A stretch of DNA of 45,995 nucleotides from Anaerococcus sp. (GCA_022780515.1 JALEUV010000023.1:1-45995); one strand, 5' to 3'; positions 28,877-39,526 are shown, counted from the first letter of the stretch. A program made the numbers and translations. Notes: generated from the letters alone by a model not told the origin.

Positions 28877-30264
28877 TGAAGGTCAAGGCAAAAATTCTTA
28901 GTCTTATCTTGCTCATAAGCCTTCTAACATCCTGCGCACCTAGAAGGTTTGACCAGCTTATGGCAAGGAGGGCCCAGTTTACCTACAAGAGAGAAGGACT
29001 AGTCCTCACAGATGGGAAATTTCACCCAGATGAGATAGAAGAATTTAGTGTAGATGAGTATTTAAAATGGTACGAGGGACTAAAAAGCCCCCTAAAACTT
29101 GAACTTCCTGACCCCAAAAAACCCAAAGAGCTAACCAAGGATGAAATGATAGAAGACTTTGAATTTTTATTTAAGGAACTAAAGGAGAACTACCCCTTTT
29201 TTGAAGTCCTAAAGAGAAGGCATAAAATCGATTTTGTGAAGTCCCATGACAAGTATTTGACTATGGTCAAAAAAGCTAAGACCGATGAGGAATTTATCGA
29301 AACCTTAAAAATGATTATAGGAGACCTCAAAAGCGACCATGCCAAGATAGCTGATAAGGCCTATGTCAAGGAAACCCTAGAATACTTTGCCCAAAATTTT
29401 AAGTCCCCATCTATTTATTATGAATTTCTTAACCTTAATCGATCTGTGGTAAGGAATAGGTATGACCTAAAGGGCAAACAATCTGACGAAGATAACATAG
29501 ACCTCAATAGGAGAAGGGACATCTTTGAAACGGCTGATCCCAACAACCTTAGCTTTGAAGACCTTGGCAAGGGCCTTGGCCTTATTAAAATAAAGGAAAT
29601 GGCAGGAGTATCTAAGTATAGCGAAGACTTAAAGGTCCTAAAAGACTTTCTAAAAAACAAGCACCTCTATAAGGCCCTTATCATAGATATTAGGGGCAAT
29701 TCTGGAGGAAACGAGGACTATTGGCAAAACTTCCTCCTACCAAAACTATTAACCAGTCCTAAAAAAGTAACTAACAGTTTATTCTTCAAGGATTCTGACA
29801 AGACCAAGCTCATCTTTGCAGATGAGAACCTAAATGCAGAAAGGCTAGAAAACATGGATACCTCTGCCCTAAATATCTCAAATACAAAGGACATAGAAGG
29901 CTTTGATCTCTATATGAAAGACATTATTTCAATTAGTCCCGATAAGTCCGATAGGGACTATGGTTTTGATGGAGAAATATTTATCCTAGTTGACAAGGAA
30001 GTCTATTCAGCAGCAGAAGGCTTCACCAACTTTATGAAAAACTCAAATGCTGCTATCCTCTTGGGAGAGCAAACCAAGGGGGACGGAATAACCCTTGGCA
30101 TAATAAACTCAGTCTTGCCAAATTCAGGTCTCGTCTTTACCTATACAAACACCCTAGGCTTTGATAGCGAAGGCAAACTAAATGAAGAAAACCCAACTAA
30201 ACCTGACATAGAAACAAATTCCTACAAGGATAGCATAAGGACAATCCAAGAGATGATAAGATGA
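28876..30264 (+). CDS. S41-family peptidase-like lipoprotein
   Basis: LLTSCAPR lipobox; ALIIDIRGNSGGNEDYWQNFLLP, DKEVYSAAEGFTNFMKNS, LLGEQTKGDG. Confidence 0.85.
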   Translation: MKVKAKILSLILLISLLTSCAPRRFDQLMARRAQFTYKREGLVLTDGKFHPDEIEEFSVDEYLKWYEGLKSPLKLELPDPKKPKELTKDEMIEDFEFLFKELKENYPFFEVLKRRHKIDFVKSHDKYLTMVKKAKTDEEFIETLKMIIGDLKSDHAKIADKAYVKETLEYFAQNFKSPSIYYEFLNLNRSVVRNRYDLKGKQSDEDNIDLNRRRDIFETADPNNLSFEDLGKGLGLIKIKEMAGVSKYSEDLKVLKDFLKNKHLYKALIIDIRGNSGGNEDYWQNFLLPKLLTSPKKVTNSLFFKDSDKTKLIFADENLNAERLENMDTSALNISNTKDIEGFDLYMKDIISISPDKSDRDYGFDGEIFILVDKEVYSAAEGFTNFMKNSNAAILLGEQTKGDGITLGIINSVLPNSGLVFTYTNTLGFDSEGKLNEENPTKPDIETNSYKDSIRTIQEMIR

Positions 30265-30287
30265 CCTGATTTATATCAGGTTTTTTC
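30264..30287 (+). terminator. intrinsic terminator
   Basis: acctgat-ttat-atcaggt followed by tttttt. Confidence 0.88.
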
Positions 30288-30333
30288 TTTTTAAAAGTTC
30301 TCTTAATAAAATTTAGTCATTTAACTTAATAAC

Positions 30334-30362
30334 TTGATTTTAAATTGTAAAAATGTTATGAT
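30334..30362 (+). promoter_or_regulatory. predicted sigma-A promoter of the sialic-acid-type operon
   Basis: TTGATT - 17 bp - TATGAT upstream of the SBP gene. Confidence 0.6.
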
Positions 30363-30442
30363 TAAAAATGTAGGAAAATGTTTGCGATTATAAGGCTTTT
30401 CAAGCATTACAAACTTTTCGAAAATAAACAATTGGAGGAAAC

Positions 30443-32134
30443 ATGAATAAGAAATTTTTATCTTTAGCCTTGTCTACAATGATGCTTCTTACTGCATGTG
30501 GTGGGGGAAACTCAAACCAACCAGCAGAAAATTCTAGTACAGAACAAGGCACAGAAAATGCTACTACAGAAGTAGCTGAGACAAATGAAAGTCAAGATCA
30601 AGAAGGTAAATCTCTAAGGATGCTTTTTGATAAACAAGGTGAAGGAACAAACTTCGATACACCTTGGTGGAACAGAGGAGATATTTACAAGGTAATTACT
30701 TTTAGATCCCTATTCAAAGCTAATCCAGAACTAACAGAATTTGAACCAGATCTATTAGCTGACTATACTATGGCTGATGATGGAATGTCTTACGAATTCA
30801 ACTTAAAAGAAGGTGTTAAATGGTCAGATGGAGAAGCTTTAACAGGTGATGATGTTAAATTCTCAATAGAAGGTGCTTTAAAGGGCGCAAAAGTCAATAC
30901 CATTTATACAGGAGCTTTTTCATCAATCAAGGGAGCAAGTGCTTACAAAGACGGTTCAGCTGAAGAAGTTGAAGGAATAAAAGTAGACGGAAATAAAGTT
31001 ACTTTAGAGATGGAAAAATCTGTAGGTAATATGATTCCGGTATTATCACAATTTGCAATTCTCCCTGCTCATGGATTTGAGGGAGTCGATATGACAGAAT
31101 ACCACACAGCTGATTTCTGGAAAGCTCCTATAACAGACGGTATGTATAAGGTTAAAGAAGTTGTTACAGACTCTTATATAGCCCTTGAGCCAAATGAAAA
31201 TTATGAAAACCAAGCTCCAAAGATCCAATCTGTAGTAGTAAATATAGTACCATCTGACGCTAAACTAAACTCAGTATTAGGTGACCAAGCTGACGTATTT
31301 AATACCAAGGCTCCAACTGAAGTTACATCTGTTGATAAGAAGGAAAACTGGGAAGGTCAAACTGTAGATACCCTATTCTATTACTACCTAGTATTTAACC
31401 AAACAGGTAATGAACAAAGACCTGCTAATAAATGGGTACAAAATCCTAAGTTTAGACAAGCAATTTACTATGCTATAGATAGGGATAACTTAGCAGCATC
31501 ACTATTCCCTGAACTAGCAGAAAAGTCTACCTATGGTGTACCAGAAAAAGACTCAGCAAACAAGAATACAGAACTTGAAAAATTTGATTACAACCCAGAA
31601 AAAGCGAAAGAACTATTACAAGAAATAGGCTACACAGATGATCAACCACTAGAATTTAGATACTATATGGCTGACCAAGCTTCAGTAGACCTATATAACT
31701 CTATAGCTCAAAACTTACAAGATGTAGGTATCAGTGTAAATGTTCAAAAATTTGCAGGAGATGCATCACAAGAGTTAATGGAGCTAAGAAATTATGATAT
31801 TGCTCTAAAGGGGCTATCAGCATTTGGTTATGAAGAGTGGTACGGAGAATATGTTCCACAAAATAACAACCTTGTTAAAGTATTTGGTGAAGAAGTAGGA
31901 TCTAAATACGATGCTAAATACCAAGAATTACTACAAGAAACTGACGAAGCAAAGAGAGCAGAAATACTAAAAGAACTTCAAAAGATAGAAGCAGAAGACC
32001 TATCAAAAGAAGTAATCTTTATGCTAAAGAATGATATTTTTGTCAATACTGATAATGTAGAAACCAATGGTGCAACTTTCACTAACCCATGGTTTGCAGC
32101 TGACATAGGATTTGAAAATTGGGAACTAAAATAG
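30443..32134 (+). CDS. ABC transporter substrate-binding lipoprotein, family 5 (oligo/dipeptide type)
   Basis: LLTACGGG lipobox; DGMSYEFNLKEGVKWSDGEALTGDDVKFSIE; KFRQAIYYAIDRDNL. Confidence 0.93.
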   Translation: MNKKFLSLALSTMMLLTACGGGNSNQPAENSSTEQGTENATTEVAETNESQDQEGKSLRMLFDKQGEGTNFDTPWWNRGDIYKVITFRSLFKANPELTEFEPDLLADYTMADDGMSYEFNLKEGVKWSDGEALTGDDVKFSIEGALKGAKVNTIYTGAFSSIKGASAYKDGSAEEVEGIKVDGNKVTLEMEKSVGNMIPVLSQFAILPAHGFEGVDMTEYHTADFWKAPITDGMYKVKEVVTDSYIALEPNENYENQAPKIQSVVVNIVPSDAKLNSVLGDQADVFNTKAPTEVTSVDKKENWEGQTVDTLFYYYLVFNQTGNEQRPANKWVQNPKFRQAIYYAIDRDNLAASLFPELAEKSTYGVPEKDSANKNTELEKFDYNPEKAKELLQEIGYTDDQPLEFRYYMADQASVDLYNSIAQNLQDVGISVNVQKFAGDASQELMELRNYDIALKGLSAFGYEEWYGEYVPQNNNLVKVFGEEVGSKYDAKYQELLQETDEAKRAEILKELQKIEAEDLSKEVIFMLKNDIFVNTDNVETNGATFTNPWFAADIGFENWELK

Positions 32135-32207
32135 CTTAGTATAGAATTAAGGGGTTGTTTTTAATTTACTATAAACAACTCCTTAAATATTTGAAAGAAG
32201 GGAAATT

Positions 32208-33173
32208 ATGAACAATAATAATATTTTTAAGTACATATTAAAGAAATTATTACAGATGATCCCAATGCTTATAATAATTTCTTTTTTAATTTTTGTAGCT
32301 TTGCAAGCTATGCCAATAGATCCTATCAACTATTTGCTTCCACCAGGAACCGCAAGAGATCCTGCCATGATTGAAGCCTTGAGAGACAGATACGGTCTAA
32401 ATGATCCTATTATTATTCAATATTTTAGATGGATTAGCAATGTTGTTAGAGGAGACTTTGGTTATTCTATAATTAATGGTCAAGCTATTAGTGATATACT
32501 TGCCCAAAAGCTTCCAGCAACTTTGGAATTAGCAGTTGCTTCTTTAGTTATTTCAACATTTTTAGGAATATTTTTAGGTATCCTATCAGCCGTTAACCAA
32601 AATGGTCCAATTGACTATATAGCGAGAGTTATCGGTGTTGTAGGCCAATCTATACCAGAATTTTTATTTGGAATAGTTTTGATATCAATCTTTGCCCTAT
32701 CCCTAGGATGGTTACCAGTAGGAGGTAGGAATATATATGGTATGAGTACTTTTGTAGATAGAATCAAGAACTTGATCCTTCCTGCTGGAGCCTTATCCAT
32801 AGCCATGATTGCAACAGTTCTAAGGTATACTAGAAACTCAATGCTAGGAGTTATGAATCAAGAGTATATAAAGACTGCAAGGTCTAAGGGTATTAGAGAA
32901 TCCAAGGTATATTTGATGCACGCCTTTAGAAACTCTATGGGACCTATCCTAGTTACTATAATGCTTAGAATACCTGGACTTGTAGGTGGTTCTGTAGTTA
33001 TTGAGTCAGTATTTAACTGGCCAGGAATTGGATCTACACTCATGGGGGCTGTAACTAGTGGTGATTATCCTATCATAATGGTAACAACCCTACTTATTGC
33101 TACAGTAATGTTGGCGATATCTTTCTTAGTAGATGTTATATCAGCCTTACTTGATCCAAGGATTAGATTATAG
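32208..33173 (+). CDS. ABC transporter permease, DppB/OppB family
   Basis: MIPMLIIISFLIF N-terminus; YIKTARSKGIRESKVYLMHAFRNSMGPILV EAA loop. Confidence 0.94.
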   Translation: MNNNNIFKYILKKLLQMIPMLIIISFLIFVALQAMPIDPINYLLPPGTARDPAMIEALRDRYGLNDPIIIQYFRWISNVVRGDFGYSIINGQAISDILAQKLPATLELAVASLVISTFLGIFLGILSAVNQNGPIDYIARVIGVVGQSIPEFLFGIVLISIFALSLGWLPVGGRNIYGMSTFVDRIKNLILPAGALSIAMIATVLRYTRNSMLGVMNQEYIKTARSKGIRESKVYLMHAFRNSMGPILVTIMLRIPGLVGGSVVIESVFNWPGIGSTLMGAVTSGDYPIIMVTTLLIATVMLAISFLVDVISALLDPRIRL

Positions 33174-33182
33174 GAGTTTATT

Positions 33183-34061
33183 ATGAGTGAAAATAAAATC
33201 AATGTAAAAAGAAAGCCAAAATCATCTCTAGCTAAGAGATCTATTCAAAAGTTTTTTTCTAATAAGCTTGCTATATTAGGTCTAATTATAGTTTTGGCGA
33301 TGATTATATTATCAGTATTTGCTCCGATTTTTGCAACTTATGATCCAAACCAAATTGATATGGCATCGTTAAACCAAGCACCCAGTGGGGCCCATATCTT
33401 TGGGACTGATTCTACTGGACGTGATTTATATTCAAGGTTACTATATGGTGGTAGAATTTCTATAATGATAGGAGTTGTATCAGCTATGACAACATCAATT
33501 ATAGGAACAGTCTTGGGTCTAATAGCTGGATATTTTGGAGGTTTTATTGACTCCATTCTTATAAGAATTTCCGAAATCCTCCAATCCTTCCCTCTAATTA
33601 TCTTGGTAATGGTCTTGGTTACAATCATAGGACCATCAGTAACCAATATGATTTGGGTATTTACCTTTGTAGGTTGGATGACAGTATTTAGAATTGTAAG
33701 AAATGAAGTATTGAGACTTAGAGAAGAAACATATGTTGATGTAAACAGGGCCTTTGGAATATCTGACTGCAAGATAATGTTTAAAGATATCCTACCAAAC
33801 ACTCTAAGTCCTATCATAGTAGCAACTACAATAAACATAGCTTACTTTATCCTCCAAGAGACTGGCCTATCCTTCTTGGGACTAGGTGTACCAACTAACG
33901 TTCCTACTTGGGGAACTATAATAAATGCAGCTAAGTCTATTACTGTTATACAAATGTATAAGTGGCAATGGATAATTCCAGGTCTAGTAATATCATTATT
34001 TGTAATGAGTATCAACTTCTTAGGTGATGGTCTAAGGGATGCTCTCGACCCTAGAAATTAG
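33183..34061 (+). CDS. ABC transporter permease, DppC/OppC family
   Basis: HIFGTDSTGRDLYSRLLYGGRISIMIG; TGLSFLGLGVPTNVPTWGTII. Confidence 0.94.
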   Translation: MSENKINVKRKPKSSLAKRSIQKFFSNKLAILGLIIVLAMIILSVFAPIFATYDPNQIDMASLNQAPSGAHIFGTDSTGRDLYSRLLYGGRISIMIGVVSAMTTSIIGTVLGLIAGYFGGFIDSILIRISEILQSFPLIILVMVLVTIIGPSVTNMIWVFTFVGWMTVFRIVRNEVLRLREETYVDVNRAFGISDCKIMFKDILPNTLSPIIVATTINIAYFILQETGLSFLGLGVPTNVPTWGTIINAAKSITVIQMYKWQWIIPGLVISLFVMSINFLGDGLRDALDPRN

Positions 34062-34069
34062 GAGATATT

Positions 34070-35083
34070 ATGGAAAATATTATAGAATTAAGAAATTTGT
34101 CTACTGAATTCAAGGTAGGTAAAAATATCATAAGAATAGTAAAGAATGTTTCATTAGATGTAAAAAAAGGACAAATCCTTTCTATAGTAGGGGAGAGTGG
34201 TTCTGGTAAGTCAGTTACAGTAAATTCTATAGTTAATCTCTTGCCTAAGAATGGAAAAATAGCATCAGGAACGTCAATGTTTAAGAGTGAATCTCTAAAA
34301 GATGTAGACATCCTTGCCCAAAAACCTTATGGAAAGACTATGAGAAAAATTAGGGGAAATGAGATCGGCATGATCTTCCAAGACCCTATGCAATCCCTAA
34401 ACCCAGTATATACTGTAGGATATCAAATTATGGAAAATATAAGAGAGCATAGGGATATATCAAAAAGCGAAGCTCGTTCTATAGGTATAGAGATGATCAA
34501 GAAGCTTGGCATACCTGAAGCTGAGTCAAGGTTTGACAACTACCCTCACCAATTCTCAGGCGGTATGAAGCAAAGGGCAATGATTGCTATTGCCATGGTA
34601 AATAACCCTGACCTTCTTATAGCAGATGAGCCAACAACAGCCCTTGACGTAACAATCCAAGCCCAAATTATGGACCTTATGAAGGATATGAGAGATAAGG
34701 AAGGTAAGTCAGTTATCCTTATTACCCACAATATGGGACTTGTGGCAGAAGTGGCTGACCAAGTAGCTGTTATGTATATGGGAAGAATTGTAGAATATGG
34801 TGAAGTAGCGGATATTTTCACTAACCCATCACATCCTTATACCAAGGCTCTTCTTAAATCAGTTCCTATTCCAGGAATGGATAAGAATAAAAAACTTGCC
34901 ACAATACCAGGCGAGACTCCAGACCCTGCTTCTTATGTAAAGGGATGTGAGTTTGCATCAAGATGCCAATATGCAAAAGAAGAATGTAAAAATAGGGATA
35001 TTCCTTTATATAATATAGATAACAACCATGTAGCAAGGTGTATCTTACATGAAGGTAGCAAGGAGATTGTAGATGAAAACTGA
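34070..35083 (+). CDS. ABC transporter ATP-binding protein, DppD/OppD family
   Basis: GESGSGKSVT, IFQDPMQSLNPV, FSGGMKQRAMIAIAM, LIADEPTTALDVTIQAQI, SRCQYAKEEC. Confidence 0.94.
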   Translation: MENIIELRNLSTEFKVGKNIIRIVKNVSLDVKKGQILSIVGESGSGKSVTVNSIVNLLPKNGKIASGTSMFKSESLKDVDILAQKPYGKTMRKIRGNEIGMIFQDPMQSLNPVYTVGYQIMENIREHRDISKSEARSIGIEMIKKLGIPEAESRFDNYPHQFSGGMKQRAMIAIAMVNNPDLLIADEPTTALDVTIQAQIMDLMKDMRDKEGKSVILITHNMGLVAEVADQVAVMYMGRIVEYGEVADIFTNPSHPYTKALLKSVPIPGMDKNKKLATIPGETPDPASYVKGCEFASRCQYAKEECKNRDIPLYNIDNNHVARCILHEGSKEIVDEN

Positions 35084-36167
35084 TAATACAAATCAAAAAA
35101 CAGTTGATAATTCAAATTCGGATATAAAATCAGCAATTCACACAAATCTTGACAATAAAGATATGAAGTCTAGCAATAATGAATTGGTTTTTGACGTAAG
35201 AGGTCTCAAGACCTACTTTCCTATCTATGAGGGAACCTTTAAGAAAAAGAAAGTAAATGATGTAAAGGCAGTAGATAATGTAACATTTACAGTAAAAAGA
35301 GGAGAAACCATTGGGGTTGTAGGAGAATCTGGGTGTGGTAAGACAACCCTAGGTAGGTCTATCATGAGACTAGAAGAACCTACGGGTGGAGAAGTTTTGT
35401 ATAACCTCCATGGAACTATGACTGATATAACTAAGTTTAGCAAGGATCAATTATTTGACTTTAGAAAAGAAGTACAAATGGTCTTCCAAGACCCGTACTC
35501 TGCTCTAAACCCAATGAGAAAAATTTATGATTCCTTTGCTGAACCGCTCAAAGCCCATGGTATAAAAAGCAAAGAAGACCTTGAGATGATAATGGAGGAT
35601 AGGCTAAGAAGGGTTAACCTAAGACCAGAATTTATTTATAGGTATCCCCATGAATTTTCTGGTGGTCAAAGGCAAAGACTTTGTATAGCCAGAGCCTTAT
35701 CAGTATCGCCTGATGTAGTAATACTTGATGAGCCTGTATCAGCCCTAGACGTATCTATCCAAGCCCAAGTTATAAACCTACTTCAAGATATACAAAAGGA
35801 ATTGGAATTAACCTATGTATTTATTGCCCATGACTTATCAGTTGTAGAATATATTTCTGATAGGATAATGGTAATGTACCTAGGTCATATACTAGAATAT
35901 GCTGACAGTGTTGAATTAAATAGAAAGCCTGCCCACCCTTATACAGAGGCCCTTCTATCTGCTGTGCCAATTCCTGAAGTTGGAAGAGAGTCAAAGAGAA
36001 TAGTCCTAGAAGGGGATGTACCAAGTCCAATCCACAAACCTTCTGGCTGTCCTTTCCATAATAGATGTCCAAAATATATAGGAGAAATTTGCGAGCAAAA
36101 AGTTCCAGAATTTACGGACTTAGGAAATGGTCATTTTGTAGCTTGTCACCTATACCAAGGAGAATAG
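35073..36167 (+). CDS. ABC transporter ATP-binding protein, DppF/OppF family
   Basis: VGESGCGKTTLGRSIMRLEEPTGGEV, FSGGQRQRLCIARAL, LDEPVSALDVSIQAQV, CPFHNRCP. Confidence 0.94.
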   Translation: MKTDNTNQKTVDNSNSDIKSAIHTNLDNKDMKSSNNELVFDVRGLKTYFPIYEGTFKKKKVNDVKAVDNVTFTVKRGETIGVVGESGCGKTTLGRSIMRLEEPTGGEVLYNLHGTMTDITKFSKDQLFDFRKEVQMVFQDPYSALNPMRKIYDSFAEPLKAHGIKSKEDLEMIMEDRLRRVNLRPEFIYRYPHEFSGGQRQRLCIARALSVSPDVVILDEPVSALDVSIQAQVINLLQDIQKELELTYVFIAHDLSVVEYISDRIMVMYLGHILEYADSVELNRKPAHPYTEALLSAVPIPEVGRESKRIVLEGDVPSPIHKPSGCPFHNRCPKYIGEICEQKVPEFTDLGNGHFVACHLYQGE

Positions 36168-36168
36168 A

Positions 36169-37701
36169 ATGATCAAAAAACATTTTAATAGTGTAGATGA
36201 AATGTCCTATACAAAGCTTGAAAACCACAAGCCAGCTGACTTTGAAGATTTTTGGGCTGGTCAAATCAAAGATTTAGAAGGTCTAACTCCATCTTATAAG
36301 ATAGAGAGGGCCTTTGAAGATGACTTTGAGAGAGGTGACTTTTACCACCTATACTTTGAGAGCTTTGATCAAAGCATGATCCACTGCAAGTACCTAAGAC
36401 CAAAGACAGAAGAAAAATTTCCCCTAGTTGTAACCTTCCATGGTTATCCTGGAGCTACACGTTCATATTTTGAATATTCTTCCTTCCTAGACCAAGGTAT
36501 CGCAGTCCTTGCTATGGATTGTAGGGGCCAAGGGGGACTAAGCTTTGAGATGGAGAAGGCTAGACTTAACAAGGGACCTACTGTATCTGGCCACATCATA
36601 GATGGGATAAATGGAGACAAAGAAGACTTATTTTATATAAATATCTTCAAGGACGCCTACTTGACTGTAAATCTTGCCAAGAGCTTAGAGGGAGTAGATG
36701 TAGATAAAATTTACCTGGCTGGCTCTTCCCAAGGGGGAGGGATTACCATCGTTACAGGAGCTTTGCAAAGAGAAGTAGTAAAAAAGGCCTACATTCTATA
36801 TCCATTCCTCACAGACTATAGGAAGGTATATGAATTAGACTATGATGAATTAGCCTATGAGGGACTAAGATACTATATGAGATGGTTTGACCCGCAAGGC
36901 AAGGATCTAGATAAGTTTTTTGATAAACTTGCTTATATAGATGCGGCAAACTTTGCTGATAAGATAGAGGCAGATATAATTTATGGTATCAGTCTAGCAG
37001 ATGAAGTAATCCCCCCAGAAGTGCAACTTGCAGTATATAATGAAATAAAGGCACCTAAGAAACTCTTTCAATTTAAGGGATTTGGTCATGAGAAAATTTG
37101 CCCTATGGAAGATGAAGTCCTTCCATTTTTTAAGGATGATCAGACTTTAAATGATAATATAGCAAGAAGGGAAGATTCATTTACCTACAAGTACATAAAT
37201 GAAGGAAATGATAGCTTGCTTTTCTACCTAAACCCTACTATAAATATGGGCTGCCATTACCTAAGAAGGTTCTCTGAGCTTAATATGGATAGCTTATCAT
37301 ATGACTTCACTAATAGCGAAGAGAATCTGGCTAATGTAGATGCTCTTTGGGATAAATATAAGGATAAGTATGAGAATATTTATATAATAGGTCAAAGGGA
37401 AGCTACAGATATCGCCCTAGATCTAGGATGCGATAAGAAGCTAAGGGGCCTTATATTACAAGGAATGCTCTTTGATGAGAAATCTATAGACAAGGCAAAG
37501 AAGATAAAAGCACCTGTCTTTATGGCATCTGCAGGACTTGATGATTTGGAAAATAAGGATTTAACTAAGAAAGTAGCCGAGTCTTTTAATAAGGCTAAAA
37601 TACTATATTATCCAAAGTATGAGTATGAAAGAATTAACGATTTTGAAGATGAAAAGATGGTATTTTTAAATAAAATAAAAAAAGAGGATAGCAATGAGTA
37701 A
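36169..37701 (+). CDS. AXE1-family (acetyl xylan / cephalosporin-C deacetylase-like) esterase with extra C-terminal domain
   Basis: FHGYPGATRSYFEYSSFLDQGIAVLAMDCRGQGG, YLAGSSQGGGITIVTGAL nucleophile motif; about 190 aa beyond a typical AXE1 domain. Confidence 0.85.
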   Translation: MIKKHFNSVDEMSYTKLENHKPADFEDFWAGQIKDLEGLTPSYKIERAFEDDFERGDFYHLYFESFDQSMIHCKYLRPKTEEKFPLVVTFHGYPGATRSYFEYSSFLDQGIAVLAMDCRGQGGLSFEMEKARLNKGPTVSGHIIDGINGDKEDLFYINIFKDAYLTVNLAKSLEGVDVDKIYLAGSSQGGGITIVTGALQREVVKKAYILYPFLTDYRKVYELDYDELAYEGLRYYMRWFDPQGKDLDKFFDKLAYIDAANFADKIEADIIYGISLADEVIPPEVQLAVYNEIKAPKKLFQFKGFGHEKICPMEDEVLPFFKDDQTLNDNIARREDSFTYKYINEGNDSLLFYLNPTINMGCHYLRRFSELNMDSLSYDFTNSEENLANVDALWDKYKDKYENIYIIGQREATDIALDLGCDKKLRGLILQGMLFDEKSIDKAKKIKAPVFMASAGLDDLENKDLTKKVAESFNKAKILYYPKYEYERINDFEDEKMVFLNKIKKEDSNE

Positions 37702-38641
37702 ATTTACTATAAAAGATTTTAGGGGTGTAATACCTGCAGCGATATCAGTATTTGATATTAATGAAGAATTAGATTTAGATGCAACCAAGGAATTTATAGA
37801 CTTCCTACTAAGTTTTGATATAAATGGACTCTACCTAACAGGTTCAACTGGTGAAGGCTTCTTGATGAAATCTGAAGAGAGAATAGCAGAAGTAGAAGCT
37901 GTTATGGAAGTGGCAGGAGATAAGGTGCCGGTAGTTGTTCACGTTGGTAATATCGGAACAAAGAGGACAATCGAGCTTGCCAAGTGTGCCAAGGATGCTG
38001 GGGCTACTGCAATTTCATCAGTACCTCCATTTTATTGGGCCTTCAATAGCAAGCAAATCTTTAAATACTACAAGGACATAGCTGAGGCTGTAGATATCCC
38101 TATGATAATCTACAATGTTCCCCTAGCAGGACTTATGAGTGAAGAGATGATAGTAGAATTATCAAAGATTGACAATATCCAAGGTGTAAAATACACAAGC
38201 ACAGACATCTTCCAAATTCCTGTTATTAGAGATGATATAGATAAGGACTTTATGATCTACGGTGGAGCAGATGAGCTAGCAAGTTCCAATGTCTTACTCG
38301 GAGTTGATGGTATAGTAGGATCTTTCTACAACATCTTCCCTGATATCTTCATCCAAATCTATAAAAATGTAAAAGAAGGAAATGTTGAGAAGGCTTACAA
38401 GCTCCAAAGAAGTGCAGTAGTTCTCATAACCCATATAGTAAGAACTGGTAACATGGTGGCTGGTATCAAGGCCCTACTAAGAGAAGCAGGAGTCAATGCA
38501 GGTTATGCTAGAAGACCATTTATAAACTTCTTTGATGAAGACCAAAAACAACTTGCTAAGGAAGTTGTAGAACTTGCTGACAAATATGAGATAGAAGATA
38601 TCAAAGTTATTGATAAATTAAGGAAAAAACTTGGTAGATAG
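37694..38641 (+). CDS. nanA: N-acetylneuraminate lyase (DHDPS family)
   Basis: GLYLTGSTGEGFLMKSEER, YNVPLAGLMSEEMI, IQGVKYTSTDIFQ; followed by ROK kinase and NanE. Confidence 0.88.
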   Translation: MSKFTIKDFRGVIPAAISVFDINEELDLDATKEFIDFLLSFDINGLYLTGSTGEGFLMKSEERIAEVEAVMEVAGDKVPVVVHVGNIGTKRTIELAKCAKDAGATAISSVPPFYWAFNSKQIFKYYKDIAEAVDIPMIIYNVPLAGLMSEEMIVELSKIDNIQGVKYTSTDIFQIPVIRDDIDKDFMIYGGADELASSNVLLGVDGIVGSFYNIFPDIFIQIYKNVKEGNVEKAYKLQRSAVVLITHIVRTGNMVAGIKALLREAGVNAGYARRPFINFFDEDQKQLAKEVVELADKYEIEDIKVIDKLRKKLGR

Positions 38642-38644
38642 ACC

Positions 38645-39526
38645 ATGAATGTACTTTGTTTTGATATAGGTGGTACGGAAATAAAATCCATGCTCAAAAC
38701 AGCAGACCAGGCTATATTTTTTGAAAACTTTGAATCCAAAGCAGGTATAGATGCAAGACTTATAGTTGATGACATCTTTGGAAGAATTAGGAAAGTCCAA
38801 GAAGACTATGACCTTGATGGAATAGCCATATCTACAGCAGGGATGGTTGATAGCAAGACAGGAATCATAACCTACACCAACGAAAACTTTAAAAACTATA
38901 TGGGCCTTGACTGGAAAAAACTAATCGATGAAGAATTTTCCCTCCCTGCCCTAGTAGAAAATGATGTAAAGGCTGCAGCTATGGGAGAATTTCACCAAGG
39001 AGCAGGCAAGGACTTTGCTTCAACCTTCACCCTAACAGTAGGAACTGGTATAGGTGGAGCCTTGATCCTAGATGGAAAAATAAATAGAGGAGCTTCAGGT
39101 CAGGCAGGAGAGATAGGTTATATGGATTTCTTTGGGAAAAGTTTCGAAAACCTAGCCTCTACATCTGCCCTCCTAAGAAGGGCCAAGGAAGACTATCCAA
39201 CCAAGACCTATGCCAATGGCAAGGAAATCTTTGAAGCCATAGAAAAGGGCGATGAAGACGCCAAGGCCCTTGTTGGAACTATGACAGATATAATAGCCAT
39301 GGGCATCTCCCACATCATGCTTATAGTTAACCCTGAAGCTATTATAATTGGTGGGGGCATTAGCCAACAAGAAGAATTATTTATAGACCCTATAAGGGAT
39401 AAGGTAAAAAAACTTCTTCCCCCAAATATATATGAATCTACAACCATAACAAGCACAAAACTAGGAAACAAGTCTGGCATGTATGGGGCCTATCATTTAT
39501 TTTTAGAAAAATATAAAGACAATTAA
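38645..39526 (+). CDS. ROK family kinase, probable N-acetylmannosamine kinase
   Basis: CFDIGGTEIKSML, LTVGTGIGGALILDGKINRG, PEAIIIGGGIS; between nanA and nanE. Confidence 0.86.
   Translation: MNVLCFDIGGTEIKSMLKTADQAIFFENFESKAGIDARLIVDDIFGRIRKVQEDYDLDGIAISTAGMVDSKTGIITYTNENFKNYMGLDWKKLIDEEFSLPALVENDVKAAAMGEFHQGAGKDFASTFTLTVGTGIGGALILDGKINRGASGQAGEIGYMDFFGKSFENLASTSALLRRAKEDYPTKTYANGKEIFEAIEKGDEDAKALVGTMTDIIAMGISHIMLIVNPEAIIIGGGISQQEELFIDPIRDKVKKLLPPNIYESTTITSTKLGNKSGMYGAYHLFLEKYKDN

Noticed and set aside
33338-33838. 166-aa minus-strand ORF inside the DppC-like permease
   Set aside because: Antisense to a strongly conserved permease with no RBS or family signature.
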